Shown: piece after piece, positions 35,881 through 49,052 of the stretch | Position numbering within the stretch: the first letter of the stretch is position 1 | Layout of the letters: each line of letters begins with the position of its first letter | Source of the DNA: Xylogone sp. PMI_703 | Lineage: Eukaryota > Ascomycota > Leotiomycetes | NCBI GenBank assembly: GCA_021399445.1 | Contig: JAJTUQ010000002.1 | Location: forward strand, 8,146,762-8,210,761 | Length of the DNA: 64,000 nt | Reading direction: 5' to 3' | The notes under the pieces: model-generated | The model's database searches: none | Told to the model about the DNA's origin: nothing | What the model saw: the letters and a program-made list of their open reading frames with translations, nothing else | Translations under genes and position numbers: made by a program

Positions 35881-38800
35881 TAATGATCTATAAATCTTTC
35901 TCGAAAAGTCTTTAACAAGTTCTCATAAGTTATTTGTTAAGTTTTTCATTAAAGTCTTTTTACTAAGGTTTTACTAAATCTTTACTAAGTTTTTTATTAA
36001 GTTTTATCATGATTTTATACTAAATCTTCTTGTTATAAGTTTTTGTAAACTTTATCTAAATAAATCTTATATATTTTTGCCCTTTTTTTGTTAGTATTCT
36101 TGTAATCTGTATAAATTTATTCTTTTCTTCCCTTGATACCTTCTTATACTCTTATCTATACTTCTTAAGTTCTTCCTGTGTATAACATAAATAGCCCATC
36201 AGTTCTTAAGTATCTTCTTCTGGCAGATATCCTTTCCATCTTACCAGGTAAAGCCTTTTCTTCTTCATATTTTCATAAATTAATATAGATTTTACTTTAT
36301 ATTCTTCGTCTTTATCAATGATCTCCTTTTTCGGAAGTTTTAGTATAATGTTAAGTTATATATAATATAATTCCAAGAATAACATATAAAATACTAGATG
36401 TACTCTTATGTTTGAAAACATCTTCACTTCATATACTAACCCGTTACTTATTACTCTGGTAATTTCTAATAGTCTTAAATACTTATGTAATAACTTTTTG
36501 TTCAGTCTTTGTTGTCGTAAATTCTTCGTGGATATTATGACTTACTGGCTTACCTTAAATATCATAGGTTTTTGTTTTTTGTCATAATACTTCTTCTATG
36601 CCTCAGTAATATTATACCATCATTCTGTCATTACCTTCTTTTCTTCTTCTAGTATCTTTATTCTTTCATGTACAGCTACTGCCTTCCCCTTTAGGACATT
36701 GTCCTTGATGTTAAACTAGATTTGTAGGTCAAATTTATAAAAAGCCTTGAATGGAGTTAATTATATTAAGCTATAAATACTGTTATTATATATGAATTCC
36801 GCAAATGTTAACTTCGAGGCCTAGTTATCTTACTTGTATGAACAAAATACCCAGAGATAATGTTCTAAGGTCTAGTTTTGTACCTCTATCTGTCTGTCAA
36901 TTTATGGGTGAAATGTTATCGAGAGCCATCTTCGTATTTATAAGTAAAAGTATATAGAGGCCCAGAATTTGCTGGCAAACTGTAGTCTTTTATCAGAGAC
37001 TATACTTTCCGGCGTTCTAAAATCCTTAATAATATACTGAATAAATAAGTCCACCAGTTAAAAAGCTGTAATCGTTTTCTGATATAGTATATATTATATC
37101 ATCTTTGAGTACTTATCGATAATAATATAATATACATCATAAATATTATTATTCTATTTATTAAAGAGTAAGTCTATAATAAAATCTATAATGATTTCTT
37201 TTTATAACATTATAAGTTGTAGGAAGGATATTAATGTTTCATACAGTATATAATACTTTATCTTTATTCTTTGGTATATAATACAAGTATAGATTTAAGA
37301 CTTTATATCTCTGTTAATATTTGTCCAGAAGTATTTCCTCTGGATTAACTATAATATCTTGTTGAATTCTAGATATTTTATTATCAAAGTATTATAATAT
37401 ATAATTATTATTTCTGTTTTAATAATTTTATTATCAAGAACATAAATCTTTCTTCTGTATTTAAAAAGGCCAGTCTGATTCATTCTCCAAGGTTACTCTT
37501 CACCTTCGACTTACTACTACTTCTAGCTTATTATTTCTTTGACTGTTTGTTTGTCTAAGCCTTAGTTTTCGGTCTCGTCTAAAGTCTTTGTCTTATTATT
37601 TGTAGTTTTTACATTAAGTCTTTTGAAGTTCTTCCTCTTATCCTTTTTTATAACATTTCAGTCCTCAAGGATTAACCCACCCTAAAACTTACTTCATTTA
37701 TAATATCTCGAATCCTTTTCGACAACTTTAATAATATTCTTCTTTCTCCAGATGAACTTTTATCGTTAATTTTATACAAAAGTATTCTTTTGCTAAAGTT
37801 CACGAATTAAATCAGCCATTAAGTCTGTTGACATATTATATACTATTTCAAGCACTCTGACTAAATAAATCTATACTCATAAGACAAGACATTTATAACC
37901 ACCAATCTTAATGATAGGCTTAAGCTTTCCCTGAGTTATATTGTACCCAGCTATAGCCTTAGTATCTTATACAGCCTAATCTACACTTACTTATATGTAT
38001 GTTAGCCCTAGTTTATACCCAGACTTAAAGTATTTACTTCTTTGGTATTTCACTATTTCTTCGCCGTCACAGCTTTATGTAATAACAAAAGTGAAGTCTT
38101 CTTGAGCTTCTCTGTTTGTTAACCTCTTCTCAGCTTTATCGTCGCTTCACTAAATTAACTTTAACTCATAATCCCTCTAGATCCGGCCCTCACAGCCTTT
38201 CTCTCGAGCTTCTCTGCTCGTCGGCCTTTCTTGGTCATCACAGTTATCTCTTTAGGTTGACCTCAATATACAACATCTTCATATTTAGTCATTGTTCAAC
38301 TATTCACTTTCATCATTCTGAACATTATTCCTTAGACTTAAGTTTAGTGTCCTTGTGTTATCCTCAAGTCTTAGCATTTTTTCGATCTTGATATATAAAA
38401 CTCTTTTTAGTTTCTTTCTTAAGTTCAATATTAAATCTTTAATTACTTTATTCATTTTTAGCTTATAGTTTAAACATTTTAATAATATGTCAACAGAGTT
38501 ACTCCTTCCTGACCAGTATTTAATCTTAAAGTCATATTTAGTTAACTTTTGAATCTATTGTATTTGCCTTTTATTAAGTTTCTCTTTATTCATAAAATGT
38601 TTTAAGTTATCATAATTAGTTTTGATTATAATTATTACAGAGATGTAGATTAAGTAATACCTTTATTACTTTAGTATAATTACAATAGTTAGTATCTCCT
38701 GGTTAAGTGTCCTATATACTTGTTGTACAGAGTTTAACTTCTTCAAATAGAATATAACAAAATATTATCAGAATTATCTTTCTTCTTTAACTAATTAAGA

Positions 38801-41800
38801 TAATACTTTTTTTATAATATAATTAAATATATTAGTCTTTAGTATAACTAATCATTTTAATATATAATATATTAATATAAACATTGTTATAAACGTCTTT
38901 TTGAGTTCCTCGAACATATCCTTCGTTTTCTCATCAAATTCAAGTAACCTTGTCTTCTTTCCCTTCTTCATACCTTTTAAAAGATTGGTTAAAAATATAA
39001 TAATCTTTGAATAATTCTGAATAAACCTTCAGTAAAAGTTTACAAATCTTAAGAACACTTAAATATCTTTATATAATATTAAAGTTAATTAGTCTGTAAT
39101 TATAATTATATAATTCTTTTCTATCGATATATTGTCTAAAAAGATAACATATCCTAAAAATTCAACTTACCAGACATAAAACTTATACTTAGCCAGATTA
39201 ACATATAAATTATACTGTTATAATTGTTTGAGGACTTATCGTACATATTATATATATACCTCTTTATCTTCTGATAAGATCAAGATATCGTCAAGGTAAA
39301 TAATATATATTTCATCTACTAAACCTATTAACACCTTATTGATATATTACTGGAATGTCACTGGCACATTGTACAAGCTGAAGAGCATTATATAGTACTC
39401 ATAATAACCATATCTAGTCCAGAAAGCTATCTTTTACTCATTATTTGAGCGAATATAAATATAATAATATATATCCTTTAAGTCAAGTTTTATGTAGATT
39501 TTAGTTCTTAATATGTTTAACATCTCAGAAATCAAGGATAATAATGTCCTATTCTTAATAATAATCTTGTTCAATCCCTAGTAATCAACATAAAATTATA
39601 ACTTTTTATCTTTCTTTGAAATAAATATTACTAATACTCCTACTAGACTAAAGAATTACCTGATCTATCCTTTCTTTAACATACTATAAAAATATTCCCT
39701 TAAGACTTTCATTTCCTTTTTAGCCAGTAAGTATACTGACTTTTACAGTAACATCTTGTCTTCTCTGAGTTTAATCATATACTACAGTCCGTCAAGGCCT
39801 AATACCTTGTTTACCTTCTTTTCGTTGAATATATCTATGAACTTTTAGTAATTAAAAAGTATATAATTTATCCAATATCTTAATACCTTTATACACTTTA
39901 CATAAGTAATTCTTGCTCACTTCTATTGTCTTTCCCCCGTTACTTTAATAATGTCTTAGCTAAGTAATACTACCTCGTTTTCTCTGTCTCCAGTGAATTA
40001 GAAAAAAGCTCCATATAAGGAGGTATCCTTCTCTTTCTTTAGTATTCAAGTAAACTTAAACATTAAATATATTGTATACTCTTCTATCTTTGGGCAATAT
40101 TACTATACCCCTTTATATTATCCAATCGATAAGTCCATGTTAATAAGTTATAAGTATCTTAGTACAAGATTATACTTGTCTGTTATAATGTTAATGAACT
40201 AATACCTTGATAACTTAATTTCTCTCTTATTGTCTATCACCTTCGTAAAAAAGGTATATATTCCATATATATAAATCTTTATATTATTGATTAAACAGAA
40301 ATTTAAAAGTTTTATACCATCATCTTCTTACTCATATTCTTGTACAAAGAACAACGAAATAATGTTCTCCTGTACTCTGTTATCAATCAGTATTATATTT
40401 ATTCTTTACTTCCTTTCCTTATTTTAGATCTAGATTAGTATTTTTATACATAAACACTTTGACTTGTTCACTTTAACAAAGAGAATCTACCTTGCTTTCT
40501 CCTCGTTATCTTTGAGTATAACCAACATAAACTAAACACCTAAGACTTATTATAAGACTTTATACTTCTCTGTGGTCTAGTCTAAAGAAATTAAGACAAT
40601 TAAGCTTTCTAGACATTATTGTTTCCTTAGCCTACAAATGTTATTACTTTTATTCCTTAATTATTTCAGTTTGGGCATAATATTAAGTAATATTCTGTTT
40701 ATCTACAAGAATAATACTGAATATCTAGTCTAATCATTATATTATTATTATTCTTATTTCAGTAATTTTTTATGTAATAACTTGGTTTTTCATATTTATA
40801 ACAAGTAATAACTCTTCGTAATCTGAATAATATAAAATTTATTATTGTCATTAATGTTATCCTATTCTAGTCAGATTTTGGCTTATAAAAGATTTTGACT
40901 ATCTGTTTAAAGAAATTACTTTGTTATTTCTTCTTATGTTTTTGGCTTTTCTGATTATATATTAATGTCAAATTATTTCTGCCTTAAGATGACTTGTTTC
41001 TTCAGTTTCTGTCATTGAGTTCAATTCATTTTATTATTATCACTAACTTATTATATATAATCAGAAGTTAATTATATTCTATAACCTTTTCCCTCAACTT
41101 TAAGGTCAGTTTCATGAGAAGGATCTTTATCTTAACCTTGTCACTTAAGTCTAAGAGCTAAACTTTAATAATATCTAAGTATTCTACGAAAAAGTATATA
41201 AACTAAATTTTTTTTATTTATACCTTGTCATATTATACTCAAAGCTTAATCTTTCTATTGTTTTCGTTCCCTAAAGACATTAACAAGAGTCCTTTGAATA
41301 TTTCTTATGATTATGTCTCTTTGTCTTTAATATCTTTTGTCTATTGTCATCTCGCCTTCGACTTACTACAGAGTAATAATATTATGTAAAATATCTTGTC
41401 TTTATTATTATCCTCGTAAAACTCTAGAAATATTTCGAACTCAAAGTCATAAATATATAAAAAGTTATTAAACTATTTAATTATCTTTCCTTTGTATAGT
41501 TCAAGCCTTAGGAAATATACATATTTTACGTTTTTAATAATAATCATAATAATTCGTTATTAGTCCACATTTTGCATATTACTATATTATTAGAGTTTTG
41601 TCTTTGGTAACTTACTTAAGATTCTGTCGTTTACTTCTTGTATCATTAAAGGTGTCTCATTATACTAACATAACCTTTCCTTCCTTTATGTTAATTCCTC
41701 AATCTGTCTGTCTAATTCTTTGATTTCACGTTACTCCTTATTTCTTTATTTATTATATCTTTTTAACTTTTCCGTTTCTCATCATAATATTTTTATGATA

Positions 41801-42062
41801 TACTTTCTTATGTTTAATACATCTTATGCTTCTGTTATATCGCCAGGGTTAGCCTCTGAGAATACTTTACTAATGATTATTACTATAGTTTCCTATATCA
41901 TTATCATTAACATTATTCTACGAATGTCTGTCTCTCTTGCTGTATATGTGGCACTAACTCGCTGTCTCCTCGAGGACTTGACACCATCAGTCATATTTCC
42001 TGAGTAGCTGGTCATTATTATTTTGCTATAATAAACTATCCCTGAAAGAAGAAGATTTAGAA

Positions 42063-42296
42063 TGTTAGAGAATAAGTATCCCAGGGTAATCGACAACAAA
42101 TCACAGATAAGACAAAGGGTGTGTACAGGTATCTCTCATGCATTCCACAAATTAAATCTTGTCCCTTATATCATTAAACTTAAGCTCTACTTTATACTAT
42201 ATAATGGTTACGTGAATATCCTAAGCGAGGTCCCTTCGCTGGGGCTACATTCCCCCCTGGTGGGCGTAACACCCTCTTTATACCTGGCCTTTAACA
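42063..42296 (-). repeat. Gypsy-1 5' LTR (minus-strand element)
   Basis: 234 bp. On the plus strand it starts TGTTAGAGAATAAG and ends GCCTTTAACA. Much less mutated than its partner at 33994 and closer to the 19774 LTR. Confidence 0.9.
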
Positions 42297-43512
42297 GTTT
42301 TGACGTCTATATTAATAATATTCTTTACGAAAAGCTCGACTCTCTGTAAAAGTTCTTTGTAGTCTATTCATCTAGTCACTTTCTTAGGATCTTATCTTTA
42401 GTAAGATTTGTTCCATAAATAAGTTTATATAAAAAGGTTATACTTTCTTGGAAAATGATTTTATAATCTTATTCTTTGTATAAAAGTAAAGTTATATTTT
42501 TTGGTTATAAAATGAATAATTTGTGATAACCTTAATACTTTTCAGGAAAAACATTTAACTAAGTTTAAAAGTCATCTTAAGCTATTTTAATAACAAAAAC
42601 ATTTTATATTAATTATTCTTTTGATATAATATTATAATAATATTTAAATATTAATTTCTTGGTTTTCTAGTTGATATCTGGATTATAGAACTTTAGCCAA
42701 AATTGTCCTAAGATAATGTTTTCCTTTCTTAGGGCTAAAATCTCGAATTAAATCTTTTCTTGATGATTATTAATTTTTATAACAAAAGGTTTAGTCCTGG
42801 CAAATACTCTTTTTTTGTCAATTAAACTGTTAGTTATTTGTAGTAGTTAGCTAAAAACTTTTGTAGATATCTTTAGTACTTTAGTAACCTTAAATAACAT
42901 AAAGTTAATCTGGCTTCTAGAGTTCATTATTGCTTTAAGTTTTCTATTGTCAAACTTGACTTTCAAGTAGATAACATTTCCTTCTTTTATTATGAATATA
43001 TTAGAGATGAATTTTGTATTAAATTCTTTTTTTCGAGTTATCTAAGGTAATACTTTCTTTGTTTTAAGTTTTCTCAGGTTGAACAAGTTATTAATATATT
43101 TCTTAAGGAATATCTATTTGTCATTAAACTTATAATAATAGTTTATTTCATAATTATAACATTACTTTTAATGTTTTATATAGAAATTTGTTTCTTGATA
43201 TATTTCCTTTTTGACTTAGTATATCCTCTTTTAATTTTTATGATATATAACTTAAGCATAAGAGTCTTATCAAAGTGGTTATATATTTTCTTCTAAAGAA
43301 TAAAATACTAAGTCATTATAATATAATCTATTAATAATGATTTTTTCGAAGTTAAATTATATAATCTTAATTATTATTTTTAATTTCCATATTCTGTATT
43401 AAAGAAACTTATTTTGTTAAAGTAATATATCCCAAAAGATATTTCTTTTGATTAATTTTTAGATTTTTATATAATTTCTGTCAAAATAAAAAGTTGTTTT
43501 AATTAATATCAT
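42297..43512 (-). mobile_element. Gypsy-2 copy B, left part (protease to reverse transcriptase start)
   Basis: Reverse complement is collinear with about 25610-26825 of full-length Gypsy-2 (for example GGAACAAATCTTACTAAAGAT versus GGAACGAATTTTGCCAGAGAT). It ends at 43512 where a Copia-1 LTR begins. Neither LTR of this copy is present. Confidence 0.85.
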
Positions 43513-43742
43513 TGTTAAGATTATGATCATTATACTCATATAAAAGAAGTGTTGGTTCACTAGGCACTACTGTATTATAAGATTAAATAAGCTTATATTA
43601 ACTTATATATTATATATTTATTCTTCTATCTAGTATTTAAGGGGTTATACCCTTAAATATTCTCTTACCGGATTATTAATTGTTCTACTCTGATCGTATA
43701 ACTATTAAACATTAATATACTTTACTTTTATAATTCTTAACA
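43513..43742 (-). repeat. Copia-1 LTR (copy C, 3' LTR)
   Basis: 230 bp, TGTTAAGATTATGATC...AATTCTTAACA on the plus strand. Same limits as the LTRs of the intact copy. Confidence 0.85.
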
Positions 43743-46076
43743 CTTTTACTCAGATCATACAAGTGCTGTGATGTAACCTATGTCAGTCTCATCTTGTCAG
43801 TATTACCTCTGACTATTCTTACTATTTCTTAATTATTCTTACTGTTACTAGACCAAATAGTTCCTTGAACTACATAAACATTATCTTCTGTAATAACTTT
43901 ATTATACTATTGGTTACTATATCTGTTGTAAGAACATAATTAACGATAATGTATTTATGCTTTTTTAAATTATAAATATAATAATAATAAATATTAATAT
44001 ACTTTGATTACTCGTGAAAGTATAGGTTCTTTACTAACGCAAGTATACCTTGATTATTTCTTAATATTTGTACAATCATTAAGTTTGACTTAATATATTG
44101 AAAGAATCTTATATTACAGAGTATTTGAACAATCCATTAATTCTGCTTGACATACATTAACATTACAATATATTTTAATTCAATACTTAAAGTTATCACT
44201 AAACATTACTTCTTACTTCCCCAGGAAACAGGCCTTCTGTAAAATATAATTACATTTCTTAAAGTACTCTTCTGGTTAATTTTGTCTTTTGTTTAATCTA
44301 TATCTGAATATATAATTAACATAAAGTTATTAACTTATCTGTTGTCGTCATTACTTTAGTATAATAATTAGTTAACTTGAATTAGAGTTAGCCTATAACG
44401 AATATACTATTTAATCATTAATCTGGCATATCTCAAGAATTCCTTTATGACATTAGTATAATATTCTCTAAGATTACTCATATATTGATTAAACTTATTT
44501 AAAATAAACATAATGTCTAATCTAATGTTTATTATTATATATATCAGACTTTTTATATATTCTTGATATTTAGTCAAGTTTGTCTTCTTGTCAAAGTCTG
44601 AAATTAAGTATAATTTATTATAATTAAAGATTAACATTAACTTTAGCTTATATTTCTCTTGAGTTATTTTATATTAGTTCAAAATATTATTTAAGTATTA
44701 TTCTTGATCTAAGAATAATGTTTTCTCTTTTTGATTCTTAATAATATAGATACCAAAGATCATTTGAATTTTCCCCAGGTTCTTGGTATAAAATCGATCT
44801 GTTAATGTTTTTCTAAACTATTCTAATTTTTGTACTCTTAATACAATAATAACAATATTATTTACATAAACAAATAATATAATCTTACATTCTTTGTAAA
44901 TATAAAAACAAAAATCAGTTAAACTTTAGACAAATCTAATTTTAACAAGATAATTCTTATAGAATAAATTCTAGTCTTACACAGATTGTTTTAGTCTATA
45001 TAAACTCTGTAAAATACATAATATGTACTTATTCTTTAACTTGAATATTCTGTCTGGTTAAGACAAGAAGATTCGTTTTCGTAAGTATAATTCAATAAAA
45101 GTATTCTTTATGTTATATAAGTAATATTCAAGGTTTTCTGCTGTAACAATAACTATGAATATCCGAAGAATATTTATTTTAACTATAAGTACAAACATTT
45201 TAATGAAATTTTGTTTATATTTCTGAAAAAAGCTTCGAATAATCAATCTTACCTTAAACCTATTTAATGTTTTATCAGAGTTTGTTTTAATAATAAATAT
45301 TTATTTGGTGAAGACTAAATTTACTCTTTTTAAAGGTATTTTTTCTTTTTATATACTATTTTGCTATAATAATATGATTTCTTCATCAATTATCTTTTTT
45401 TATTTCTGACTATATTTATGATCTGAAATAACCTTTTTGTATATTATTAAAATAATAATATCTAGATTTATTACTAAATTAACCAGAGTTATCTTGTCTA
45501 GGTCTTAGTAATCTTAATCTTCTAATATTATAAGTATAACTTTAACTATTTTAGTAAAACAATCTTTATTATTAAAGTCATCGAGTCTTTGTTGTTTTCG
45601 AAGATTATACTTCATTTTTATAAGTTTTAATAATACTTGATTTTCCTTGTCAGACAAGTGAAATTCGATAAGTGATGTTATATTAACATTAAGTAATAAA
45701 TTATAATTCTCGGCTTAAGCCTAAGATTAATCTTTAATTTTATTTTCTTTATCTTTTTCATCTTTTTCTGGATAAAACATATTTATGTTTAAATTGTTTA
45801 TATTTTCTTGATCATATTGATAGCTAGTTAGGCTGATTAGATCATTATATGTTATTATTGAATTTATAATAAACAAGATTATAATTTCGAAGTTATTTAA
45901 GTTTTTCGGATCTGGGAATAATATAAACTTAATGACTTTATTTTGTAGTCAACTTCTTGGTTTACGAATTATTAGTTCATTTTTTGTTCCTTGAGGATTA
46001 TCTGTCCGAAGTTTCAAATTAACTATTCTGTCTTAGATATTTTCATAAAAATTAACATAACTTGATTTAATGATAT
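43743..46076 (-). mobile_element. Copia-1 copy C, C-terminal half of pol, RIP-mutated
   Basis: Minus-strand remnant of RNase H, reverse transcriptase and the linker to integrase. It is collinear with about 48977-51310 of the intact copy, with RIP-type changes at most C and G positions. An open stretch at 44637-44407 keeps the YQEYIKSLIYIIIN (YQERIGSLMYAMIN) block of the RNase H region. It ends abruptly where copy D begins in the opposite orientation. Confidence 0.85.
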
Positions 46077-46304
46077 TGTTAAGAATTATGAGAGCAGAAT
46101 ATACTAACACTTAATAATTATACAATCAGAGTAGAACGACTAATAATCTGGTAAGAGAGTATTTAAGGGTACAACTCCTTAAATACTGAATATAAGTATA
46201 AACATACAATACATTAACTAATATAAGCCTATTCAACCTTACATTACAGTAATATTTAGTAAACCAACCCTTTCTATATAAGTATAATGATCATAATCTT
46301 AACA
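46077..46304 (+). repeat. Copia-1 LTR (copy D, 5' LTR)
   Basis: TGTTAAGAATTATGAGAGC...ATAATCTTAACA, followed by GGTTATAAGCCTGG, the mutated primer-binding site. Confidence 0.85.
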
Positions 46305-48746
46305 GGTTATAAGCCTGGACATATATTGAAGTGTTACTAAGAAGAATAATAATTAGGACATATTCACTATAAGTCTATCACCAAGGATAGCCAAAACACA
46401 TATTATTATACAAGTCTTTATAAAAGAAAAAAGTCTACAAAACATTAGTTAATATATAGACCAATCAGTTCCAAGTCTTGAAATAGGTAAACGTATAACG
46501 AATTGTTAATCTACAATAAATACTTAAAGATCATAGCCTTTTAATCAGTATCAGGCACCTTGGCATAATACTTATTTATTTATTTAAACCTAATAATCAA
46601 TTATAAGTCTCTTTAACCTTGAGTTATAATATGATAATTCAAAAGACGACAAAATCTTCATCATCTTTATCTTACTGATATTTAAGAAAATGAACACCGA
46701 TCACCTTATACACAAACACTTTACTAATATCTTTAATAAAACGAATTAGCAAAAATGGTTTAAACTGATAAGACTTTATTTCAAGGAAGAATTACTAAAA
46801 TTTGTACTAAACAAGATAATCACAGAATATGCTTAAATTCAAAAAACCTTATTATTGATCAATATTTTTATTATATCAACAAACACAAAAATACTTAAAA
46901 TCATTATTAAAAGTATAATAAAATAACTAAAAAACTTGAAAGTAAAGAATGAACTACAAAGTGAATCAAAGAATAATATATAAAATATTAAAAAATAAAA
47001 AAAATATAAAATTATATCTACAAAAGTTTTATATATAATTTTAATTTATATTGATGTCATGGACAATAAACTGATCTACGACAAGTCTGAAGCTCAACTA
47101 ATATAAACAAAACTATACTTTAAGTATAACAAGTTATTATCTCATATTACTTAAAGTAAAATAATTTAACTTACTTCATTTAAGTTAAAACAAAGTATAA
47201 CAATCGAAGAAGGATAAATCTGAGTACAAAAGTTAAAGAGGAAAATTATAAAAACAACCCTTAAACTCAAAGATAACTTTAATATAAAACAAATATTTGA
47301 ATTTTTTCTTACAGAACTCCTAGAAAAATACTCAACAGTTATAACTATAATTAACATATAATTAACACTTGAAATTATAAACAAAATTAATATTTTTTAA
47401 AGACATAAAGAAAAAGTCATTAACTTAATAATACTCACTACTCAAAACAAAAGAACACAAAGATTATAAAACAAAGAGAACAAAAGCTCAAGCTAATAAA
47501 GCAAACATAAAAACAGTTTACTTAACCAAAAAAAAGTCAAATATTATTTATATAACAAAAATCATTTTATTAAATATTACAAACTCAGATATAATATAAG
47601 AAAATATATTCTTGACTTCAAATCCAAGAATAATAAATTATAATATTCTTAAAAAACAATAAAAAAGAATAAAAACAAAGATTATTATAAAAAGAACAAA
47701 TCAAAACAATACTCTTATAGTCACGTCATTAGTCACTCCTCTGAATATGACTCAATATCAAAGACAAAATCAAGCTCTAATAACTTATCCGAGGAGAAAA
47801 ACAAAGTTACAAAAATATCAAAAGAAATAATACATAAGGTTAAACTTTCTGTTTAGATTATAAACATTAATGTTTCTTCATACATAATTAACAATTCTTA
47901 ACTCTTTAAACAACCGATGACTAATATTAAATGTCATAAAATAAAGATTAAAGATAAAAAGTTATATATATAAAAAAAGAAGACTACTGAAATGAAGTTA
48001 AAAGATAAAAACATTACATTATTGTTTAATACTCTACTTATTCCGAATCTTGGGGCTAATTTACTCTCCGGTTAATACATTTGTGAAAAGGGTTTTAATA
48101 ACTCTTTTGATCTACATATAATATATTTTACTCAAAAAAATCAAAAGAACCAGTACATTAAAGCCAAATAACACAGAGAAATGTACATTATGAGTTTTAT
48201 CGTGAACAAGTCAAAAGAAATAACTTTAGTTAATAATATCAAAGCAAAAAGAGGACAGTCACAATTTAACCTGCCCAGCAGGAAAAATCAAAATTCTAGC
48301 AGTAACACTGAAACCTCATTTACATTAACACTAAACTCAGTAAAGAAAGTCATACAATATTATAATTTATGGTATAGACAATTTACTCATCTTGGGATAA
48401 AGAAAATCTATAACTTATATAAGGTTATTACCTTAAGCAAGCTTATACAAAAACCTATAACCAAAGAACCTTGTGAAGTTTACGATATTACCAAGATAAA
48501 GGATCATGTTAATAAAGTATTGAATAAGTAAAAGAATAAAAAACTTACACTGATTTACGTAAATGTATATAAGCCATTCTTACCATCAATAAATAAAGAT
48601 TAATACTTTGCTTAAATTGTTGATAACGTTACTTGTTATATTTAGAATATTCTTACAAAAACAAGAGCATATCTAGTCAAGAAGCTCAGGACATAGAAGA
48701 TCCAAGTAAAATACAAGACTGAGAAGAAAATCAAAATAGTCAAAAC
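46305..48746 (+). mobile_element. Copia-1 copy D, gag to integrase, RIP-mutated and truncated
   Basis: Leader, then gag from ATG 46690 (AACACCGATCACCTT), zinc knuckle, protease, and a better-preserved stretch at 48181-48531. That stretch reads YIMSFIVNKSKEITLVNN, NLWYRQFTHLGIKKIYNLYK and EPCEVYDITKIKD, which is the pre-integrase HHCC region with one Cys changed to Tyr. Ends within integrase at 48746, where the LTR of copy E begins. Confidence 0.85.
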
Positions 48747-48976
48747 TGTGAAGATTATGACCATTAGGCTCATATTATGGAAGTGTTGGTTCACTAGGCA
48801 CTACCGTATTGTAGGGTTGAATAGGCTTATATTGGCTTATACATTGTATGCTTATTCTTATATCTAGTATTTAAGGGGTTGCACCCTTAAATACTCTCTT
48901 ACCGGATTATTAGTCGTTCCACTCCGATCGCATAACTACCGAGCGCCAGTATGCTCTGCTCCCATAATTCCTAACA
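48747..48976 (-). repeat. Copia-1 LTR (copy E, 3' LTR)
   Basis: 230 bp, TGTGAAGATTATGACC...AATTCCTAACA. Differs from its partner at 54217 by about four bases: three near the left end and one A/T inside. Confidence 0.9.
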
Positions 48977-49052
48977 CTCCTACTCAGATCATACAGGTGC
49001 TATGATGTAGCCTGTGTCAGTCTCATCTTGTCAGTATCACCTCTGACCGCTC

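Larger units (their letters stand above)
33994..42296 (-). mobile_element. Gypsy-1: full-length chromovirus LTR retrotransposon, nested in Gypsy-2 copy B
   Basis: 8.3 kb between 234-bp LTRs, flanked by the 5-bp target duplication GTTTT (33989-33993 and 42297-42301). The two halves of Gypsy-2 copy B rejoin exactly across it. Reading on the minus strand: gag from ATG 42015 (MTSYSGNMTDG); mutated zinc knuckle near 40790; protease; reverse transcriptase (YLDDILILSEDKE near 39290); RNase H; integrase; and a chromodomain near 36210-36330 (KKKRLYLVRWKGYLPEEDT). That gives chromovirus order. Stops throughout, of RIP type. An antisense cysteine-rich frame lies between chromodomain and 3' LTR. The two LTRs differ strongly because RIP hit them unequally, so LTR divergence cannot date it. 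Confidence 0.9.
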
